From the NCBI RefSeq assembly GCF_003056405.1, contig NZ_PYVZ01000004.1, positions 248,001 to 312,000 of the forward strand: a DNA stretch of 64,000 bases, written 5' to 3'. How positions within the stretch are numbered: the stretch's first letter is position 1; the number at the start of each line of letters is the position of its first letter. The DNA comes from Devosia indica (GTDB lineage: Bacteria; Pseudomonadota; Alphaproteobacteria; Rhizobiales; Devosiaceae). The translations under genes were made by a program, and so were the position numbers. Shown here one piece after another: positions 62,609-64,000 of the stretch. The notes beneath the pieces are model-generated. The model was not told where the DNA came from and did not search any database. It saw only the letters and a list, made by a program, of their open reading frames with translations.

Positions 62609-63217
62609 ATGATCCGTCCATTGCTTTGGCTGCCACTATTGGCCGTTTGGACATTGCCCGCTGCGGCACAGGAGGCGTCGCCGGAGAAGCGGGCACAAAA
62701 GTTGCACGCCCTGTCCTTTGGGGAGCAATGCCATTCCAACGGCGGCTATCTGCCCGATGACCCGATCGAGAGCTGGACCTTCAGCTACGTGCCGAGCTGG
62801 AGCGAGGGAGCGGAGGAGGACAAGGAGGATGTGACCCTGGTGCGCATCTTCTGTTCGTCGGGCGCCTATAATGAGACGCACGTCTATTATCTACTACGCG
62901 AATATGAGGGCATGACATCGGTCGGCTTTGCCCAGCCCGCCTTCGACGTGAAGTATGAGAACGACGATTTCGATGGCGCGGTGGAGGCGATCACCACCGT
63001 GGGCATGAGCGCGACCGGGCTGCTGGTCAATTCGCTATTCGACCCGGAAACCCTGAGCATCGATTCATTCTCGAAATGGCGCGGGCTGGGGGATGCCAGT
63101 TCATCGGGGAAATGGGTGTTCCGCGATGGCGCCTTCGCGCTGGTGCATTTTGCCGTGGATGCCAGCTACGACGGGGAGATGAACCCCGAAGTCCTGGTGG
63201 ACTATCCGGGAGACTGA
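62609..63217 (+). CDS. Secreted DUF1176-like protein
   Basis: 202 residues with a signal peptide ([20 protein letters not shown], cleavage after AAA or AQ). The mature part resembles DUF1176 proteins: [20 protein letters not shown], a central [20 protein letters not shown] and the end [20 protein letters not shown]. Three cysteines are left. Function is unknown and it is predicted periplasmic. Start ATG 62609 follows AAGGG. The stop overlaps the ribosome-binding site of the next gene. Confidence 0.65.
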   Translation: MIRPLLWLPLLAVWTLPAAAQEASPEKRAQKLHALSFGEQCHSNGGYLPDDPIESWTFSYVPSWSEGAEEDKEDVTLVRIFCSSGAYNETHVYYLLREYEGMTSVGFAQPAFDVKYENDDFDGAVEAITTVGMSATGLLVNSLFDPETLSIDSFSKWRGLGDASSSGKWVFRDGAFALVHFAVDASYDGEMNPEVLVDYPGD

Positions 63218-63228
63218 AGGAGGCCCCC

Positions 63229-63663
63229 TTGGCTGATCAGGAAACCAAGCCGCATACGGGGGAAGTCGAGATGTTTCTCGGGCAGGTTGAGAGCGAGCGG
63301 AAGCGCGCCGATTCTCATGTGCTGATCGAGATGATGAGTGAGATCAGCGGAGAGCCGCCTGTTCTATGGGGCACGATGGTCGGGTTTGGGCAGTACCATT
63401 ACAAATATCCCACCGGGCACGAGGGTGATTCTTTTCTGGTGGGATTCGCCCCGCGCAAGGCGGCGTTCAGCATCTATCTGATGGGTACATTTACTCCCGA
63501 GGAGAAAGCGCGGCGCGAGGCGCTGCTGGCGAAGCTGGGCAAGCATCGCATGGGCAAGGCCTGCCTTTATGTGAACAAGCTCAGTGACATTGATCTCGAC
63601 GTGCTCCGGGAGCTGGTCGAAATCTCGATCCGCAGGATGCGCGCGACCTATCCGGCAAAATGA
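63229..63663 (+). CDS. DUF1801 (YdhG-like) domain protein
   Basis: 144 residues from TTG 63229, chosen because a perfect AAGGAGG (63217-63223) lies five bases upstream; the frame is open to 63076. The DUF1801 core is visible in GEPPVLWGTMVGFGQYHYKY, VGFAPRKAAFSIYLMG and GKACLYVNKLSDIDLDVLRE. The family adopts a frataxin-like/YdhG fold and has no settled function. The 225 bases after it (63664-63888) show no supported gene. Confidence 0.8.
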   Translation: MADQETKPHTGEVEMFLGQVESERKRADSHVLIEMMSEISGEPPVLWGTMVGFGQYHYKYPTGHEGDSFLVGFAPRKAAFSIYLMGTFTPEEKARREALLAKLGKHRMGKACLYVNKLSDIDLDVLRELVEISIRRMRATYPAK

Positions 63664-63888
63664 AGGCCGCCACAGCATTTCTGCCGGGCGGCCTCTTGGG
63701 GATGCGGTCCACCGCGCTGTTGAGGGCTTGGGGGACATGCGGCAAACCACTTCCCGCTCATCGGTTGCATGGGTCGTTTGCTATGCCGATGAACTGGGTG
63801 AAAGATGGTGGGCAATTGCGGCGAGAAAAGAGCGGGTCACCGAAGTGTGAATATCGTGACCGGCGCGATGGGCCCTGTTGCCAGTCCG

Positions 63889-64000
63889 CTAGATTCCGTC
63901 TGCGCCGCCGTCGCATTTCGGGCAGCGCCGAAGGTGAAAATCGGAGCCGTTTGCGCCATAGACATGGCCACACTCGTTTCGCTGACACTGCAAGGCCCAA
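63889..64000 (-). CDS. C-terminal zinc-ribbon of a protein cut by the window edge
   Basis: Reading leftward from the window end, the frame gives WALQCQRNECGHVYGANGSD, then FHLRRCPKCDGGADGI and a TAG at 63889-63891. The spacing CxxxxC...CPxC with GHVYGANGSD is a zinc-ribbon tail seen in small uncharacterised alphaproteobacterial proteins. The N-terminus lies beyond the window. The frame is short but the cysteine pattern argues that it is coding. Confidence 0.6.
   Translation of the reverse strand, partial: WALQCQRNECGHVYGANGSDFHLRRCPKCDGGADGI

Noticed and set aside
1-64000. tRNA, rRNA, CRISPR arrays, insertion sequences, prophage or toxin-antitoxin pairs
   Set aside because: None was seen. 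The RatA-like gene lacks a partner gene and is linked to lipA, so it was not called a toxin-antitoxin system.

Overview
The window is from a high-GC alphaproteobacterium of the order Hyphomicrobiales (Rhizobiales). Gene order and protein flavour look closest to the Devosia group, but that placement is an inference from memory, not a search. Supporting evidence is the chain pdhA-pdhB-pdhC-(SGNH hydrolase)-lpdA-lipA-coq10-cinA-ispDF-dusB-ntrB-ntrC-ntrY-ntrX-hfq-hflX-mazG, a typical rhizobial block, together with a lipoyl-domain-bearing PDH E1 beta, a fused IspDF, an HdaA-ppk-ppx-rnd-aspS block and a CtrA-type box. I saw no rRNA, tRNA, CRISPR array, insertion sequence or prophage.

Layout. 1-7.7 kb: hdaA, ppk, ppx, rnd (opposite strand), aspS. 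7.7-13.7 kb: an EAL c-di-GMP phosphodiesterase behind a CtrA-type box, malic enzyme maeB, a Dabb protein, a PRPP synthetase paralogue and the FtsB/DivIC-like divisome protein. 13.7-23.0 kb: pyruvate dehydrogenase complex (E1 alpha, E1 beta, E2, E3) with small accessory genes, a Gfo/Idh oxidoreductase, lipoyl synthase and a COQ10/RatA START protein. 23.0-36.7 kb: a catabolic island, nine genes on the minus strand plus a divergent LysR regulator and a flavin disulfide reductase. 36.7-49.0 kb: pncC/cinA, ispDF, dusB, the two nitrogen two-component systems ntrBC and ntrYX, hfq, hflX, mazG. About 49.1 kb: a candidate dif site. 49.3-56.6 kb: a minus-strand housekeeping run (MBL hydrolase, tatD, metG, holB, tmk, a D,D-carboxypeptidase, rlpA). 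56.8-64 kb: metH with a palindromic operator, a CobW-like mini-protein, a DUF1643 gene, folD, and small DUF1176, DUF1801 and zinc-ribbon genes.

Main finding. The 23-36.7 kb island encodes homologues of histidine ammonia-lyase, urocanase, a DUF917 protein, a hydantoinase and an N-carbamoyl-amino-acid hydrolase, together with an OsmU/EgtUV-type ABC importer. HutI, HutG, HutF and HutC are absent. The lyase lacks the Ala-Ser-Gly triad that forms the MIO cofactor of true histidine ammonia-lyases (it has Cys-Ala-Asp). The set matches, step for step, the ergothioneine-to-glutamate pathway known from an ergothioneine-utilising Burkholderia: ergothionase, thiourocanate hydratase, thiohydantoin-propionate desulfhydrase, hydantoin-propionate hydrolase, N-carbamoylglutamate hydrolase. 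The divergent regulator has two LysR-type HTH domains in tandem. A flavin disulfide reductase next to it could recycle oxidised ergothioneine.

Second finding. A 28-bp sequence at 49109-49136 closely resembles the XerC/XerD dif site. By hand scan, GGGNAGGG (KOPS-type) octamers point rightward almost everywhere to its left and leftward everywhere to its right, whatever the gene strand. The window therefore probably spans the chromosome terminus.
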